Assembly: GCA_035772785.1 (NCBI GenBank)
Contig: JAOCPU010000007.1
Location: 500,001-564,000, forward strand
Length of the DNA stretch: 64,000 bases
Reading direction: 5' to 3'
Origin: Phlebiopsis flavidoalba
Taxonomy: Eukaryota > Basidiomycota > Agaricomycetes > Polyporales > Phanerochaetaceae
Made by a program: the position numbers and the translations under genes. Below, piece by piece: positions 46,297 to 61,240 of this stretch (positions are counted from its first letter, which is position 1; each line of letters starts with the position of its first letter). The notes beneath the pieces were generated by a model. The model did no database searches. It had not been told where the DNA came from and worked only from the letters and a program-made list of their open reading frames with translations.

Positions 46297-49200
46297 ATGA
46301 GTTCAGACGCGGTGCAAATTACTATCCCAGGTACGGCCAGTATCATTGCGCAGTGGATTTCGGCAGCGAATTAACCTGTCCCGAAGACTTTGACGACGAC
46401 AATGACTTCACCGCAACCCCGTATTTGGTCGAACGGGTGCAGCAGGACTCTGGGGTACTGTCAAACACTGCAGGCGCGGACTCTCCGACGACCTCGACGC
46501 CGGTCGTAGATCGTGGCGAGCGGAGTTTCTTCCATGCGCGCGGCGACTCTGTTACCTCGGAGGACTCAAACCACTCCGCACATAACGCCCCCTCTCGCAA
46601 GTTCAAGGCGCCATTTGCGCATTCGGCACACAAGTCGTCGGTCGCGACGACGAGTAACACGTCCTTTTCAAAGAAGCCTTCGTTCGCATCCTTGCGTAAC
46701 GCGTTCAAGAGCACAAAGTCGACCGATGCTGCGCCGCCGCTACCTACTATCAACCACGATGCGTAACCCAGTGCTACGCAACCCGTTCAACCGGTCGACG
46801 TCCTCACTGGCACATCATGTGCAGGGTCGCCCGTCGATTCATACGAGTCCACAGAATGTGCGGTGGGCCCACACGACACCTGCGTCTGGCGACAAATCCA
46901 AAGCGAGGGCGAAAGGACATTACCCCTGCAAAGTCGCAAAATTCGCATAAAAACGGGTCCATATTCCACAGCTCGGACGGCCGTGGCAGCGACTTTGGCG
47001 GAGGCACGCCGTTACTTACCGTCTTTCTCGCCCCCACCTGTGCCGCCCGTTCCGTCCGGGTTTGGTGGTGCCTCGCATCGCAGAGGAGATTGACTATTGA
47101 GGACAAGATCGTGGGTGGAGGCGAAAACGCGATCAGACTTTGCATTACATGCGATTTTCATCCGCTTTGCAGCACGAGCAGAGATATTGGTCAATATTTT
47201 TGTGACCCAACCGACTGGTGCGTTTGACCTCATCAACGTCAAGCAACGGCCTGTTGACATATCGATGATTTGCAGGATACCGATCCACATCTAGAAGCTA
47301 CGATGGGTCCCCGGCGTCGACCCTCAATTCGACGAGCTCCTCCAGTCTCTCGGCAAGGTCGCTCAGAAGCACACGAAGCCCGTCGTCGACTCGTTGTTGC
47401 GCTGGCGCAAGAGCCAGAAAGACGGTAGCTTCTCAGATGCACAGCGTATGTACCCGGGCAATCTCAAAGCCGCACAGATGCACAACGCGATATACATGGA
47501 CCGGCGGATTCTCGCGTCGATATACCTCACGTTGCCGTGCGGCTATTGTTGTCGCGACTGCGTCCCCGTTGGGGAAGGACGCGCTGAGCGAGGCGCTGGG
47601 GAACCAGCTCGAAGAGCTCACGTTTGCGCAATTCAGGAACCCGGACATAAAGATGCTTACAACTGTCGCCAAATCACAGAGCCAATACGGAACTGTATGC
47701 AGTTCTGCTCGGGAAACTTGGCCAATATCAGGTCAGTCTGGGCTGTCATGTAAGCTATGTTTCCCGGCGCTGACTTGTGAACAGGTTTGACAGTGTCACG
47801 GATCGCTTTCGGGTTGAACTAGGGCCAGTGGCCGCTGGTCAAGTCCCGAAAGATCTTGACTTGACTTCCGATATGAGTATCTTGTCAAAGGTTTGCAGTA
47901 CGTTCGCATACATGTAAGCTACAGATCTCATTCACTTTTTTTGCGGGCCACTTAATCTGCCCAGGTCTGGCCGCCCCGAGAGTTTCGAAGAAGGCGCCGA
48001 GTTCTTAGACTCATTATCGAAGTCGTTTGAACATATGCATGGAAGCCGGCTGAAAACAGTCTTCAGTGAAATCCTCGTACACATGTTACACGACATCGGC
48101 AAAAGTATGCACCCACTTCGTCATGTATTCGAACATCTTTGACGATTCTGTAGACCGCGCAAGCAGAGGTGAACCATCCTCAGTGGGCCAAGGCCATAGA
48201 GACCATCTATCCCAAGGCGCGTGATATGGCGACCAAACCGCGTTTATTGGCAGGTGGCGTACCCGCTGTCTATCATCAGTCTTTTTGTGTGGCGCCGCGA
48301 GATTATTTCCTAAAGCATTGGCAGGCGTGCCTGGAGGCCAGCCTAAACAAACTCAAGGCATGTCAAACCTAGCACAACATAATTGTGAGGTGAATGTGCT
48401 GAACGATATCACAGGAGCGGCCCCTACGGGTCTCACCCCTTTGATGAATGGCATTCTTCGTCTCGCCTGGACATATCTCTATCGCTGTCACGAGGCAGGC
48501 TCTACTGTCACGTCAAGATTGGACCAGCTGCTCAAACACTTCTTCCCACCAAATCGGCTCACTGTCTTACATATATGGACGAACGGATAGAGCCTCTCAT
48601 CTATCTTGTGCACTTCATACTCTCGAGGAACTTCGACTACGGAAGTGAATTATGCCTCGACTTGCTTCAGGAGAAGTCCCTCGTGGGATCACAGACGACT
48701 GCTATCAACACCTACCTTGCGCCTGATCGCATGACTATTGCAGTCCAAGCCATCCTGCTGTCCGTCGAACTCTTGGTCAAAGAAGAGCCTGCACCAGCAT
48801 GGCCGTCAAGTCCTGATTTCACAACGGTGCCGGATCGTGAAGTCTACCCTATGTCCGCAGATGCCCTGCCGTCCGACCTGCTCAAGCCTAATTGGTCTGA
48901 ATTTCTTGGACGATGCAGTGAGGCTCTATGCACTGTGGCTGAAGCCTGCTATCAGAATGTTGGCAGAATGTCTGTGCTGGACGACCAGTGGTCTACGGCG
49001 CGCCTCAATCCGTCATATGAAGAGACTCACAACTACGTCATCATCCGGCACCACTCGGAAGGATCCATCGCGTACCCGGTTTCGATGACCCCTCAAATCA
49101 ACGTACTGCAACTATGCTACCAGGCGTGGCCGCGTTTCCACTTCACTCAAATCTCCCCCTTGACACCGCCCTGGAGATGCTTGTTCGGGGAATACTGCAT

Positions 49201-52200
49201 GTGGAGCCCCAAGTATGCGTTCAGGCGGCCGCAGCGTTGGAGCGCTTCACTGCAGACTTTGAATCTAACTCGGCGCTGTTGACCTGCCTCAGTACTATAC
49301 TCTTTGCGTCTCAGTCGATTGCCTCCGAGGGTAGCGGACTCCACCTCATGGTGGACTCATTGCAGCTCGTCAAATTATGGTGTCGTGTGGTCGAGAAGTG
49401 GACGGCACACATCCTTGGCCAACGCAGCGACTCGTTCTCAGCGCAAGAAGTGGAACGAATCAGCTCCAAGCTTGAAGCCGTCGAGGCTGATGCACTGTTC
49501 ATGCTTGCATACATGAGACGCGACGTCTGCGTCGCAGGTGCGAAGACCATGCGTTTATTGAAAAGCATCCGGTCGCACATACGCGTGGCTCCTCCTTTCG
49601 AACCGGAAGATGTGACTGGCGACCTCACAGCCAACTTCTATCCTCTTGCACCGCCTTAACCCGGAGGATCTGGACGACCATGACGATTTCCTTCACGAGG
49701 TTGAACAAGACCGAGTGAGGAAGTGGAAAGATGCAACCACCCCGGATGCTGTTTTGGATGTTGCCGATAGTAGAGAGCCCCTTGATCTGAACCTTTGGTG
49801 GAAGCTGGTCTACCCGCTCGCTGTACGATCAATGGTTGACAAACGAGCCAGTACTCTTCCCTCGTTCAGAGACAAGCTCGTTGCCGCTGTCATTCGTTAC
49901 CATCCATTCGTCGTCCAGCTTGCCGGGATCGGCAACCGAGTCCCTCCTCGCTCAGCCTCTATCGGCAACCGTGATACATCAAGGCTTCTCACCGAATAAA
50001 GCTATTGTCCAGCAATGGCACGTTTGGACAAGACTGCTCTGTATCACGGCACAAGTCACAGAGGTGCGCACGGGACCTGGAACGCCAGCGCGCGACCACG
50101 TACGGGCTCGCTCCGAATGGAATGTTGAGCGTGAAGGCTTTGTCTCGTCCCGCGATCTTTTCAAATACCTCAGTCCCTTCCTTGACACTGAAACACACCG
50201 TCTTCCGGGACGCCGCCGTATCATCCATCAGCTCACTTCCTGTATATGGCTACTCGCAGCTTCTGGAAGACCTCAGCATCCTTGCCTCACGCCAGTTATA
50301 CGATGATATCCGGACCAAGAGCTCCTCTCTGCCGAACCTTGGACGTGCTCGTCGGCAGGATCGCTTCTCTACACTGCTGTTACACGCATCTACTACCTAA
50401 CCGCTCCAAACATGCCCAACCAAAGGTCGTCGAGTAAACAGACAGCACTCACGCACATTCTCAAGTTCATTCGAAACATGCAAAACTTCTTGTCCATCCC
50501 CGAGAGAACGCGATTTGTACTCGCTGCAACGACCACGGCGATACTTCTGCGGCGTGATTGAGCGTTTCTTCGACGGCATGGCCCTTCTCGCGGACTCAGA
50601 TCGCTTCGTCCCATCTGGCCTTCACGTTGCGCCTCTACCGCCTTTGTGAGGAATGGTGTCAGTTCGGAAAGCAATCGGAAGACATGAAGCAGCGTCTCAT
50701 ATACATGCAGACAGCGGCTGCCCGCTCGTATCAAGACCCTACTGCCCAAGCGGGAAGCCATTCAGAGGTTCCAGGTTGAGACAAAGAGCTATATCCAATG
50801 CGGCTGTTGGCGCGATGTCATCGCTAGTCGTACGTGATCACGGTTTCTGGTCTTGGTGATACGTGACATATCCTCTAGCACAAGGCCTATTTCCCACCGG
50901 AAGTGACCGCATCCGGTTCACCGACTGAGAAAGGCGCACTCGAACACACAAAACCGCTAGAGGCTGTTCAAATCCTAGACCGCCTGTCCGCTTGCCTTGC
51001 GTCGTTCATTGATGACGTGCGCAATCACGGAAAGTACGTATAATAACGGGATTAACCGTCTTCGTGACATTTACGCTTTTTTTATAGACGTGGGCTCAAG
51101 TCCCTGTTGAGCCACAGTCGCTACGATGCATTATTCTCCGACGAGGTAGTGCGTCGCGCTTTCGTTACACGCGGGGTGGCACGAGCAACGGAGTGTTCTT
51201 CCAAGTTGTAGCCGACGTCATCTGCACCTCGGAACACGGCTTCTCTTTCAGTCAAGTCGTATGCCTAGGCTCTCTAATCTTTGTCACCCTGACGTTACGA
51301 TGAGACGGCGATCCTTCGATGTGCTGGAAAGCGTTCATGAACAGCGCGCCGGCCTCATCTCCCTGTCGCAATACGAGCCACTGGCGGCAAGTCACGCACC
51401 AAGCGCTTACCTCGAAGCACATCGAGAAATCTCGAGAATACTGTCTGGGGAGCATCCTATGGAGTCAGTTCATGTCTTGGCCCCAGTTCTCGAACTGGAT
51501 CCCCAGAATCTACCCGACGCGGTGGAAGATGCAAGGCCCCCCTGATCTTGCTTCAGTGTTGCGCGATTGGGTCTCCTAACATCGACCTCCTCTTGCGAAG
51601 ATAGATCTGGCCTCACTCGACATGGTCATACCGCCATGTACCGACCTCATTGCCTTTACAGCGCGATACGCCTTGCGTTACCCTGACCCAATCATGGCTC
51701 TCTGGGAGCGGCTTGGTGGAGAATGAGGATCAATCCAACTACCACGCCGTCATCCGGTTCCTGTTGGAACAATCACAGAAGGTTGGAAGTACCTCCTTTG
51801 TGAGCTGCGCGGCCAAGATTATTGCGTGTCTGGCGTCCAGTAACGTTGGCTCCCCAAGTCGTACATGAGCTCTGTGATATCATCATACCCGCTGCCATGC
51901 TACCAACGCTTGAGCACAAGCTAGGCATACCCGACGCCGAGGACCTCGAGCTGTGGTCTGACCTGGATATTCTCTTCCAAGACCAACCACGACTTACGCT
52001 TGGGATCGCTCAATTTTCTATGCTCTTCCTCTCCGAAGGACCCAATGGCGCGCTGCATGAATCTCCGCGATCGTCTGCCGACTCTCCTACATGTCCTGCT
52101 CCTGCATCTCGACCATCGCCTTCCATTTATACAGCAACGCTCTAGGCATATGCTTTCTGACTACTACTCCGCTCAAGCATTTTCGTCATTTACGATCATC

Positions 52201-54006
52201 TGCTGGAGCGCTCCAAGTATCCTTCCAGACATGTCTTTACGGGCAAACACAGTTGAAGAACTTGAGAAGTCTTTTGAGTCAGCTCCGATTTGGGCAGATG
52301 ATGACTTCAATACGAAACCAACCAAGCAGCACATGCAAAGTCTCTGTGCCCAGCTACTGAAGCTTTTCGGGCGGCCCATTCGTTTCCGCCCCTGCATGAA
52401 GCAGTTGGGGTGCTATCCGCGCTAGATTGGGCAACGGCTTGTCATTTCCGCCCGAATTGCATGCCACTCACTACAGCTCTATCGCGCCACTCAGCACCAG
52501 CACCCTCACGGAGCAACCTTGACGCACTGCCTTGGCCGTCTCTCAAACATTGTCGCAGAGACGAGGACCCCAGTATGCAACCCCTTCACAACCACCGAAC
52601 TCATGGCAACACTGAGCAGTCTATGGCGTGTCCGCAGAAGAGTTAGATGGTGTTACTAGTGCCTCAGCTATTCTGGTGCTCTGGTGGGGACTTGCCTATC
52701 CACAACGTCAGAGGCAGAGTTTCAACAAGCCCTTGACCTTCTAGCACTCCCTCCTTTCACGTTTAAATCTCGATGATGCCATCCACCGCTGACGCTCCTG
52801 GGACCTATCTGAGAGGCCCCCCAGCTGGCGTGGCACAGCATCTCTACAAGTACCTCTGCCTCATGGGCCCTGCGCTCCGCGAAGACTTCTCCCAGCACGT
52901 TTAAGCTCCTTCAGAGCCTCGCCATAGAGTTACGGTATGGCCGACTTATCGATGCAATCTGATGGTGGAGGGCAGCGTTCTTAGAGGGACCTTTACACGG
53001 CCGTGCTTCCATACTGTCTGCACGCCATGTCAACTGAGCTTCAACGACGAAACTCTGCAAGAATTCGCCCTCAACATAGGCCAGCTTGCCGAAGAAGAAG
53101 AGCGCCCAAGCATCACCCGTATCATGACCTCCTTCGCTAAGAAATCGCTTCAGGACCAAAGAAGATTTTCTTCGCCAGTCCCGGTAGCGAGTGTGCGAGA
53201 ACATTATGGCATGGGATCACTGGAGTGACGTTCGTTCGATTTTGACACTTCTCGTCGTCTCTTGTACTACAACAAAGAGAAATGGCGTTCTGCGCGTGCC
53301 ATACGCTACAAATCCTCAATGTTCTCTTCCAACAACGAGAGACGAAGCAGCATCGGTCGACGTCATTGGGATCAGAGTTGCTCATGCCCTTACTCCGGAT
53401 CCTGCTGGAGACCGATCTGGCGCAAGAGGCCTTGGAGGTTCTATGACATGCCTGAGATCGGTAGCCAATGCAAATCTCCGACGGTGGCCCAGCCGCGAAA
53501 CATGTCCTCCGTAATGAGCTTGCATAATCACCTCACAGCAAGCTGCCACGGGAGTCGAATCCGTCGCAGAAATTCTTCGCATCGCAGAGAGACTCAGGGT
53601 GGTGTGTTCCTCGACCGGCTGCGCGGAGAGAATCTTGCAGAATCAATATCGGAGCAGTCTGCGACCAACACAAAACCCCTTCTCGACCGTCCCCGATCAC
53701 TTTCCACGAGGAGGACATGCTGGCTCTCGCGGAGCAACCCCACGAAGAGAACCTCGGTGACTTGGTTCAGAATCTATACGAGCTTAGCACTTTCTTCCAA
53801 GATGACAGCCGCGCATTGGCCGTACCAAATCGACAGCTAGAAGCGCGCGGGTGGGCTGCCATTCTCGCGAAGTCCAACCGATCCCAGCATGGAGGTGCCA
53901 CAGACTCCATTTGCCGATGCATTCGATACAACGAACGTCGAGCTCATCTGGATTTTCCGATGACGACGACGATGATGATGATGGCGATGGTGACCTTTTC
54001 CAGTGA
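46297..54006 (+). CDS. PAG1: cell morphogenesis protein PAG1/Mor2 (Furry family)
   Basis: A very large HEAT-repeat-like scaffold (about 2,200 residues) of the RAM/MOR network that works with the NDR kinase in polarised growth and cell separation. The start MSSDAVQITIP is followed by acidic FDDDNDFTATPYL and a Ser-rich, disordered N-terminus (GERSFFHARGDSVTSEDSNH, SFASLRNAFKSTKSTDA). The family core follows: PFDELLQSLG-like then VVDSLLRWRKSQ and DRRILASIYLTCRAAIVVAT (47390-47560), GNQLEELTFAQFRNPDIKML, FEEGAEFLDSLSKSFEHMHG (48000), HPQWAKAIETIYPKARDM (48175), LKHWQACLEASLNKLK, LRLAWTYLYRCHEAGSTVTS, EPLIYLVHFILSRNFDYGSE and ALFMLAYMRRDVCVAGAKTM. Later LDLNLWWKLVYPLAVRSMVD and a C-terminus ending in an Asp run then GDGDLFQ at 54006. 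Many short introns; frame slips throughout. Confidence 0.88.
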
Positions 54007-54327
54007 TGAAGAGTCTGATCTATTTGAGTTTGACATTGGGGGTAAAACATTAAGTACGATATACGATACCCCGGCTGGTCGTCTGGTTGACTCTTACTCC
54101 TGGATACACTCTTTTTGCATTCTGTAGCAGTAGTCCATCACATACCTTTAGATTGCTTTGATGCTGCGTTTGCGTCGGGCTTGACTGTAATATTCTCACT
54201 TCGCACTACCCCTCGTTATCGCACGTTAGTCTAGCGTATATTCTGATAGAGCGGATATTACAAGGCTATACTAAATCAGTCCCCCCCCATGGAGAAGTTG
54301 AAGGTGCCTTCGTCAAGCCGCATGTGT
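54007..54327. other. convergent 3' intergenic region
   Basis: About 320 bp between the ends of PAG1 (+) and the ABC transporter (-). AT-leaning, with a C run at about 54283-54290. No other feature. Confidence 0.45.
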
Positions 54328-57300
54328 TCATGCCTTGCCTTCGGCCATGGCATAGAGCGCATCCTTATCTGCGCTCTCATCCCACCACCAAAGCGCGCAG
54401 GAGGCTGCCCTTTTTCTTCAGCAAGGTTTTGGGCTCATCGAATTCGACCAATCGGCCAGCATCTGAGGACCATCTAAACAGACATTGTCAATGACAAGAA
54501 GACACGACAACTGATGGGCCACCGTACGATCTTGTCATAGTCCATGATAGTCTGGAGACGATGGGCCACAGTGATGACTGTCACGTCCTTCTTGAGCTCC
54601 GTCCGCAAAGAGCATTGATGAAATTACCGGCGCGTCGGTCTCGTCAAATCTACCGCAATATACATATCAGTAAAGCACTGAGAAACCCCGGAAGCACTTA
54701 CCAATAGCGGAGGTCGCCTCATCAAGTATGAGGAGTTTGCTCTGACGCACACGATGGCTCGAGCAAGCGCAATGATCTGCCGCTGTCCGACGGACAGGTT
54801 CCCCTCCCCCGCTCGCAATCTCAGAGTCGAGGGTAAGCCTGTTCTCGTCGGATTCGCTCTGCAGCGAGAACAAGCCCGCTGCACGGAGCGCGTCATTCAA
54901 CGTAGCAATCAATCGTACTGGTCGAACAAGTCCCCAGGTTTGTGAACGAAGGAGAGAGCCGCTAAGGAGCTCGGGCTATAAAAACGCATGAGCTCACTAT
55001 CCGTTGGGGAAGAGGGACCATACTGACGACTTTGAGGAATGATGGTGATCTGAGAGCGCAGTGCATCGAGATTGAGAGAGAGTTAGTTTGGTCAGTCCGT
55101 CATAAACGATGCTTCCTTCTGTGAAGATACAGCGGAGGATGGCTAGCGTCAACGTCGACTTTGCCGGAGCCAGTGCGACCAACTATTCGGGACTGATTAG
55201 ACCATGTTGTTCAACATCTAGATTTTTTCACGTACCGATGCCGACACGCTCGCCGGCCTGAGCATGGAACGTGATATCCTGGAGTACCTTGGGTCCGTCC
55301 TGGAAGTCTAGAGTGAGTTTACTGCTGGGTGCACGGGGAATCGGAAAAATCGTACGCCACGGAATAGCGCGCAGAGAGTTTTTTTTCGACACGAAGGTCA
55401 CCGCTCGCGGGCCAGTAACGCCGGGGGTACAACCGGTATCCTTGGACTCAGGCTCGTGGTCAATCTCGAGGTATTGTTGAATACGTTTCCAGGCTGTTGC
55501 CATTGACTGTAGTAGATGTTCAACATCGGCAGGAAGTAGTGAAATGGGACAACGGCCGTACCTTCGAATTCGTTGTAGATGCGGACCCACCACAGGATCA
55601 TCTCGCTAAACGAGACTTTACGAAGGCAATTAGCTTTTGTAAAAACGTCCGAGCGTGATGTAATCGTACCAGCCATGTTAAGAACGAAACCAATGCTTGA
55701 GGCTTCCACTTTAAACACCAACCATAGACAAAGGTAGAATGCCAGAGACGCGGTAAAGAGCTGGCCAAGACAATCGAGACGGATACCGATCCAGCTATGA
55801 GAGACGTCAGTTTCACCCAATCTCTGTTCGAGACACAACGCGCGTACCGATTTACGTTGTAGAATGACCTGGATGCACGCATATAACGGTCGATACGCGT
55901 GTCGAGCACTTGCTTGAAAGAGCTTTGAGCCGCATAAGCCCTGATGGACGCTAGAATCTCCATTAGGTGACTGGGCGTTTTGGTGTAGCCTCACAGTGAC
56001 TTACTGAGACCGGACATAGCACTTCCTCCGAATGCACCCAGTACAGGGGCCTTTGCGGTGGACATTTCACGTTTGATAGACAGCTGAGATCTGATGTAGA
56101 CGTTGCCCAAGAAGCCTCCTAGCCCCGCGAGGAAGAGGGCAGGAAGCAGGAATACAGGCGTGAACAACACGACTGCACCCAATCGTACAATAAGGATGAA
56201 GCTGGTGGTTGACTATTGGCAACATTAGACCTGTGACACAGTCTGATCAAAGAGGAACACTGACTGAGGTAATTGAGCTCATTGGCGACAGGGCCATCCA
56301 CTGAGTGCTTTGTCAATACTGGAAAACGAGATACGAGGATGTGTCACACACCGGCTTGAATATCTTTTGTGCAACGGGCAATCACGCGAGAGGTATGGGG
56401 TGACATCCAACCATCTAGAGGTCGTCAGAGGATACTCCGCGGAGACTCATGGACACACTGACCCGAATGTGGCTTCCAAGCAACGACCTTATCAACTTTG
56501 CGTGAATGGTGCGCGATGCTCTATAGAGTTCCGTAGGTTGTAGACCAAAGTGCAATAGACTGAGGACTGGCCATAGTAAGGGCGACAAAGGACGCAGTAC
56601 ATTCCCCAGGTAGCTGTCAGCGCGTTTGATCAGTAGTGTCTCCACCAAAGTACATAGAGACTTTACAAGGGCAGGGACTTGCACGTCACCAGCATCGCGC
56701 TGAGCATACTGCTACTGGGCCCAGAATCCGACCGCCTGAGCCACACACATCTCAAGGACGGAGAAGACTTCAGCGCAGGTAGAGCCACCGAGATATTGGC
56801 AAAAAACCAGAAGAGGAATGGCCACTTGCCCGCGAGACCCGTCGAAGAAGAGCTTGACTATATAGAGTGTCCCTCGGATGAGCGCGAGAGAACGAGCGGT
56901 AGGGCCGAAGGCACTCACATGCTCCCCAGCTGACGTGACTGCCACGGCGGACTTCCCTCAGCGACAATGAGTTTTGCCCTCGGGCCTCCTTGGCAGGGGT
57001 GGCGGCGGGATCGGTCGTTTCTTCAAAGTGGTATTCTCCTCGGCCTCCTTCCAGCTCGAGAGCTTCCTCCTCGTGCTTGAACTCTTCGCTGAGAAGCTTG
57101 TCCTTCTTGAGTACGTCGTTGATGGAGCCCTGCGTGACGATGTGTCCGTCGCGCACGGAAATAACGAAATCGGCGATAGGGCTAGTCATGGCTACGTTGT
57201 GCGTCTAGCAGGAGCTGTCAGGAGCGGATAAAAGAGACATGCGATTGGCAGACTTACGACCAACAGTAACGGTCCGGTCACGCAAAGAGGTCGCCTTTGA

Positions 57301-60300
57301 AGCACTTGTTGACGATCCAGCGAGAAGTATGAACATCCTGAACATGTGGTCGATAGAGTACATTAGTGGAGGGACCCTACGTACCTTAACGAGCAAGCCA
57401 GGACATCGTCAAGCAGGAGAATCTGAGCAGAGAAGAGTATACTGCGCGAGAGCCAATGTGAATGCGAGCCTTCTCCAGGGCACCACTGTACAAAGGCAAG
57501 CCCGGTAAGCTCTCGATAGTCTATTGAGAGTGTGAAGGTAGCTTGCCTCAGTGTCAAACACCTTCCTCGCCGACCTCAGTGTTGTCTCACAGCGTCGAAT
57601 AGAGGGTAAGCGGTCGCGCGTCAAGCCGTGCACTTGGTAGATGAACTGAGGAAAGAGATGAGTATGAAATGCATGGAGTGTGCGAAGGGTCTTCTTACCT
57701 TTCATTTGTAGCGCTCTTCGTCGAATGGCGCACCGAATTATAGGAATATTTTCCTATGTTATGCGCACGTCAATATCCCAGCCTGAAGCCGCAGAGAAAA
57801 AGGCTGACTGACCTTGATCGTCTCGTTCTGAACCCAGGATTCCTGCGCTGCGTACGCAACGCCGCCCTTGCGCGGGAGGTTCGTCCACGAGTCGTGCGCC
57901 GCGCGGGGATGTAGTGCATCTCGCTGAGCAGCGCCATGAGAGAACCGATGTCTTGGCCGGAGCCGGTAGGTGGGCCGACGACGAGATTGAACGCGGGCCC
58001 CCCCCCCCTTCTTGAACGAGACTTCCTCGTCGATCTGGAGGCGGAAGGTGCGGCGAGAGTGCGTGGCGGTGCCGTCGGTCTTCTCACGAGGACCAGGAGA
58101 AGTCGGCGCGAGCGAAGCCGATGTCGTCGGTGTGCTGCCAAGACGCGTCGTGACGATGACTTCTTCAGGAGAGGTCTCGGTGAAAGAGTCCAAAAGCTCG
58201 GTCTGTAAAGTGGTTCGTCAGGTTATGAAGACTCTGTTTCGACGGACCTGCTCTCCACGTTCGCAAGAATTCGGCAATACGACCCAGCGAGACGTTCGCG
58301 TGTGGGCGCGGTCATTTAAGCGTGAAAATAATATAGCTGAAGAGATTGAACTCACCGCGGTTTGATGAGCTGGGGAATAAACCCACATGACACGGAAGAC
58401 TTGGGCCCGCCTCATCATCATCTCGATTACGCTGTCATGGATGAGAACACGATTGAGGCTGGAAAGAGTGGTGAGAGCAAGGTCGGGCGAGATATTAGTG
58501 AGCATACCAGTGAGGCTTTGCTTCATGACCATGAAAGATAATTCTCCAAATTCTGGAGAATAGCTTCAGAGATTTATATCAGGTTACAACGAGAGTGTAG
58601 TGCGTACGTAGATCGCGTAGGTGACGACCATATGCACGAGCGGAATGATGGTGCTGTGCCACGCTGTGGGTCAATATCGTACACGCAAGGGGCAGCAAAT
58701 GGCTTACTTGAGGCAGTTGTTGGTCATGTCAAGGATCTTGCGCTTCCAGACCCATTTCAGCTCTTCTTCACGCTTGTCTGCAACGAGCTCGGTCACGCGC
58801 GCGGCTCCCACGCCGAAAAGCTTCAGCATGCGCAGGAGGACAACTCATGGCTGGATCCTGATCAGCCGGGTTTATTGTACCTGGGAGAAAACAGGAAACG
58901 CTTACCTTGGCAGTGACGTTTTGAACACGGGCGTCGGTCTGTGAATTTGTATATTAGGATATATCCGATTTGAGACTGGTTAAGCTCACGTATTTCATCT
59001 TGATCTTCTGTACACCACTCATGGTGGTAGCAATCCAGGTTGGGAACTAGTGGGACATATGAGGAAGATCATGGACGCCGAGACCGACGAAAGCACTTAA
59101 AGCCGCGGAACGAGGATTCAGCGAAGGCACTGGCGAAATCTTTGGTCGTGAGGCGCGCACCTCCAGCCGAGAACCTTGTACAAAGAACCACATAGCCAGG
59201 CCAGGACATCAAGGGCGCAGAGAGGACTGCAAAGGCGACAATTTCGTGCGCTATTTTTTGTGTACCAGTGATTAGTAGGGGAGAAACACAGATGTGACTT
59301 ACGGTTTACAAACGAACAAGAGTCTAGTCGCGTCCATCCGTGATGTTCTCCAAATCGCTGGTGACCAAGTTGTTGAGCTTTCCAGCAAGGTTCTTGCCCT
59401 CTTCGTATCGTCCTTCTGCTCCTCGGTTCCTTCTTTTTGTCCTCACGCCTTCGTTCTTGTCGTCCTTGGCCTGTAGGCGCTGCAGACGTACTGGGGAGTG
59501 AACGGTAGCATCCGTCGAAGTGGTGGCAGCAGTAACGGCAGTACGCGCCGACGCGGTTTGTCGTGTTTGCGAGAGTGCGCCGTCGCGTTCGTCGTGCGGA
59601 TGTGCGATCGTGCGCGGCGCATCGCGAGAGCGTGGGCGTGTCCGGGGTGTGATGTTGTTGGGCGGCCCTTGGAGTCATGGGTGACCAGGCGTATAACCAG
59701 CGGGGAGTGGGCAGCGGTGGCTGGCCGGACTCCTGCGCGCTCACTATCCTTTCTTATGTGTCGGAACTACACCTCCATAACACCGCTCAGCCTTGCAGGG
59801 CGGCCCCCCACGTATTGCGGACTCCTGTGCGCTGTCGCACGAAATCACAGTAAGAATGCAGGGGACGATCCATTGATGGATAGACTCGTACGACGGGCTA
59901 GTCGCAGACCACACCGAGCCCAGGTCTAGCGTCGTTTGTGCGGTTCCTGCGTGCTTCCGAATGAGGGCGGTGTTGTGAACGCACCGAGATGAAGATGATC
60001 AGTGAACTTGAGCAGCATATTCTGCATTGTGACAATGATCGGACCGCCACCAGGAGCTCACAAGATCCATAACCCATGGCTCCACGAATGCGCCCTTCGC
60101 CTGCCAGTCTAGGAGGTAGGTGAGCATGCCTGTTGCGTGCCGATAGGCACTGCACCATTGTAGCCTGCAGCCTCATGTAAATTCGAGTGAGTGAGTGCAA
60201 TCGTAAGGCAATGAATCTGCTGTTTACAAAGATCAAAAGTAGGATGCTTTGAAGTAGAAGAGGGACCTGGCGGAAAATCTTGACCATAGAGGCCCGGAAA

Positions 60301-61240
60301 TCAAGCTGCGCTTCCTGGTTGCACCAGAGAACGGGTCGAGACTCTAGGGACATGGCGTCAGGAATGGACATAGGAAATGTCACAAGAGCAGAGAAGGATA
60401 AAGCTCACCGGGTAACTGCGCTTGACAAGGTTCTTGACTTCGTCATAGTCGCACAGGGGAGGATAGGAGCTCGTCCGTGGGGAAGGGTGCTTCACTGTTA
60501 TAAGCGCGGAAGTATGAACCAGGGATCACAGGCCAAAAGTGATGGTCAAGAACCGAAGCCAGGCATGACTTCTGTTCGGGGTTGGGACTGCCAGGATTTC
60601 TAAGTCACAATGAGTACACATTTGGTTCGCGTAGATTGTACACTCACCGCGCGGATCATACGGATTGATGTAGGGTAGGTCAAAAGAGGGGGATTACGCG
60701 ACCAAAACGCCAGCAAAGCGAACTTGGCCAACAGGAGATTGCCTTCAGCTTTCGTCCTTAGGGCCGCAGGGGAATCGTCATCAAGGGCCAGACATCGCGA
60801 ACGCGGAGCGGGCGAAGATGGGAAGAGGTGACGATGGAGAGGTGCCAGAGTAGACGAGACCATTCCCGAGCGTGGGAAAGACGTTCAAGAACGCGAGAAT
60901 CGGCACGCAAACTAGACCTGCAGGGAAATTTCTCAGATTTTCAGGCGTTTTCCGTCTCATAGTAGGCAGGGCACGACAGACCAGGGTACCGCAAGCGCCA
61001 AATCAACCGCCTTCCAAGACGCTTTGGGCGACGGCGGGTGATGACAGGACCGATCCGATGGACGTAGGCATTCCCTCGCAGGGTCGAGGACCGCACACCA
61101 CTGAGCCGGACGCGGTTTGAATAAGGAAGAAGATGGCGACGCCACTTCGTTGGTCGAAGTAAGCCTCGTGCAGGCGTGATGCCTTCGGAGTCCCTCATTC
61201 GGATTTACGCCTCGCAGGTGAAGCGTGTTTACGGTGCTTT
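54328..61240 (-). CDS. ABCC-type full-size ABC transporter
   Basis: Two membrane domains and two ATPase domains, as in fungal multidrug-resistance/conjugate exporters of plasma membrane or vacuole. Right to left: a TMD0/linker zone with LLAKFALLAFWSRNPPLLTY and SVRDVWPLDDD-like text (60860-60660); TMD1 with LVADKREEELKWVWKRKILD in shifted frames (58800-58740); NBD1 with a Walker A TGSG after a C/G homopolymer (57950-58010), MALLSEMHYIP, GGVAYAAQESWVQNETIK, ILLLDDVLA, LRDRTV and DGHIVTQGSINDVLKKDKLL (57390-57090); TMD2 near 56700-55400; NBD2 with Walker A GRTGSGK (55150-55175), signature NLSVGQRQIIALARAIV (54805-54760), Walker B SKLLILDEATS (54746-54716) and DAGRLVEFDEPKTLLKKKGS near 54440. 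Ends AMAEGKA at 54328. The 5' end is approximate. Substrate unknown. Confidence 0.82.
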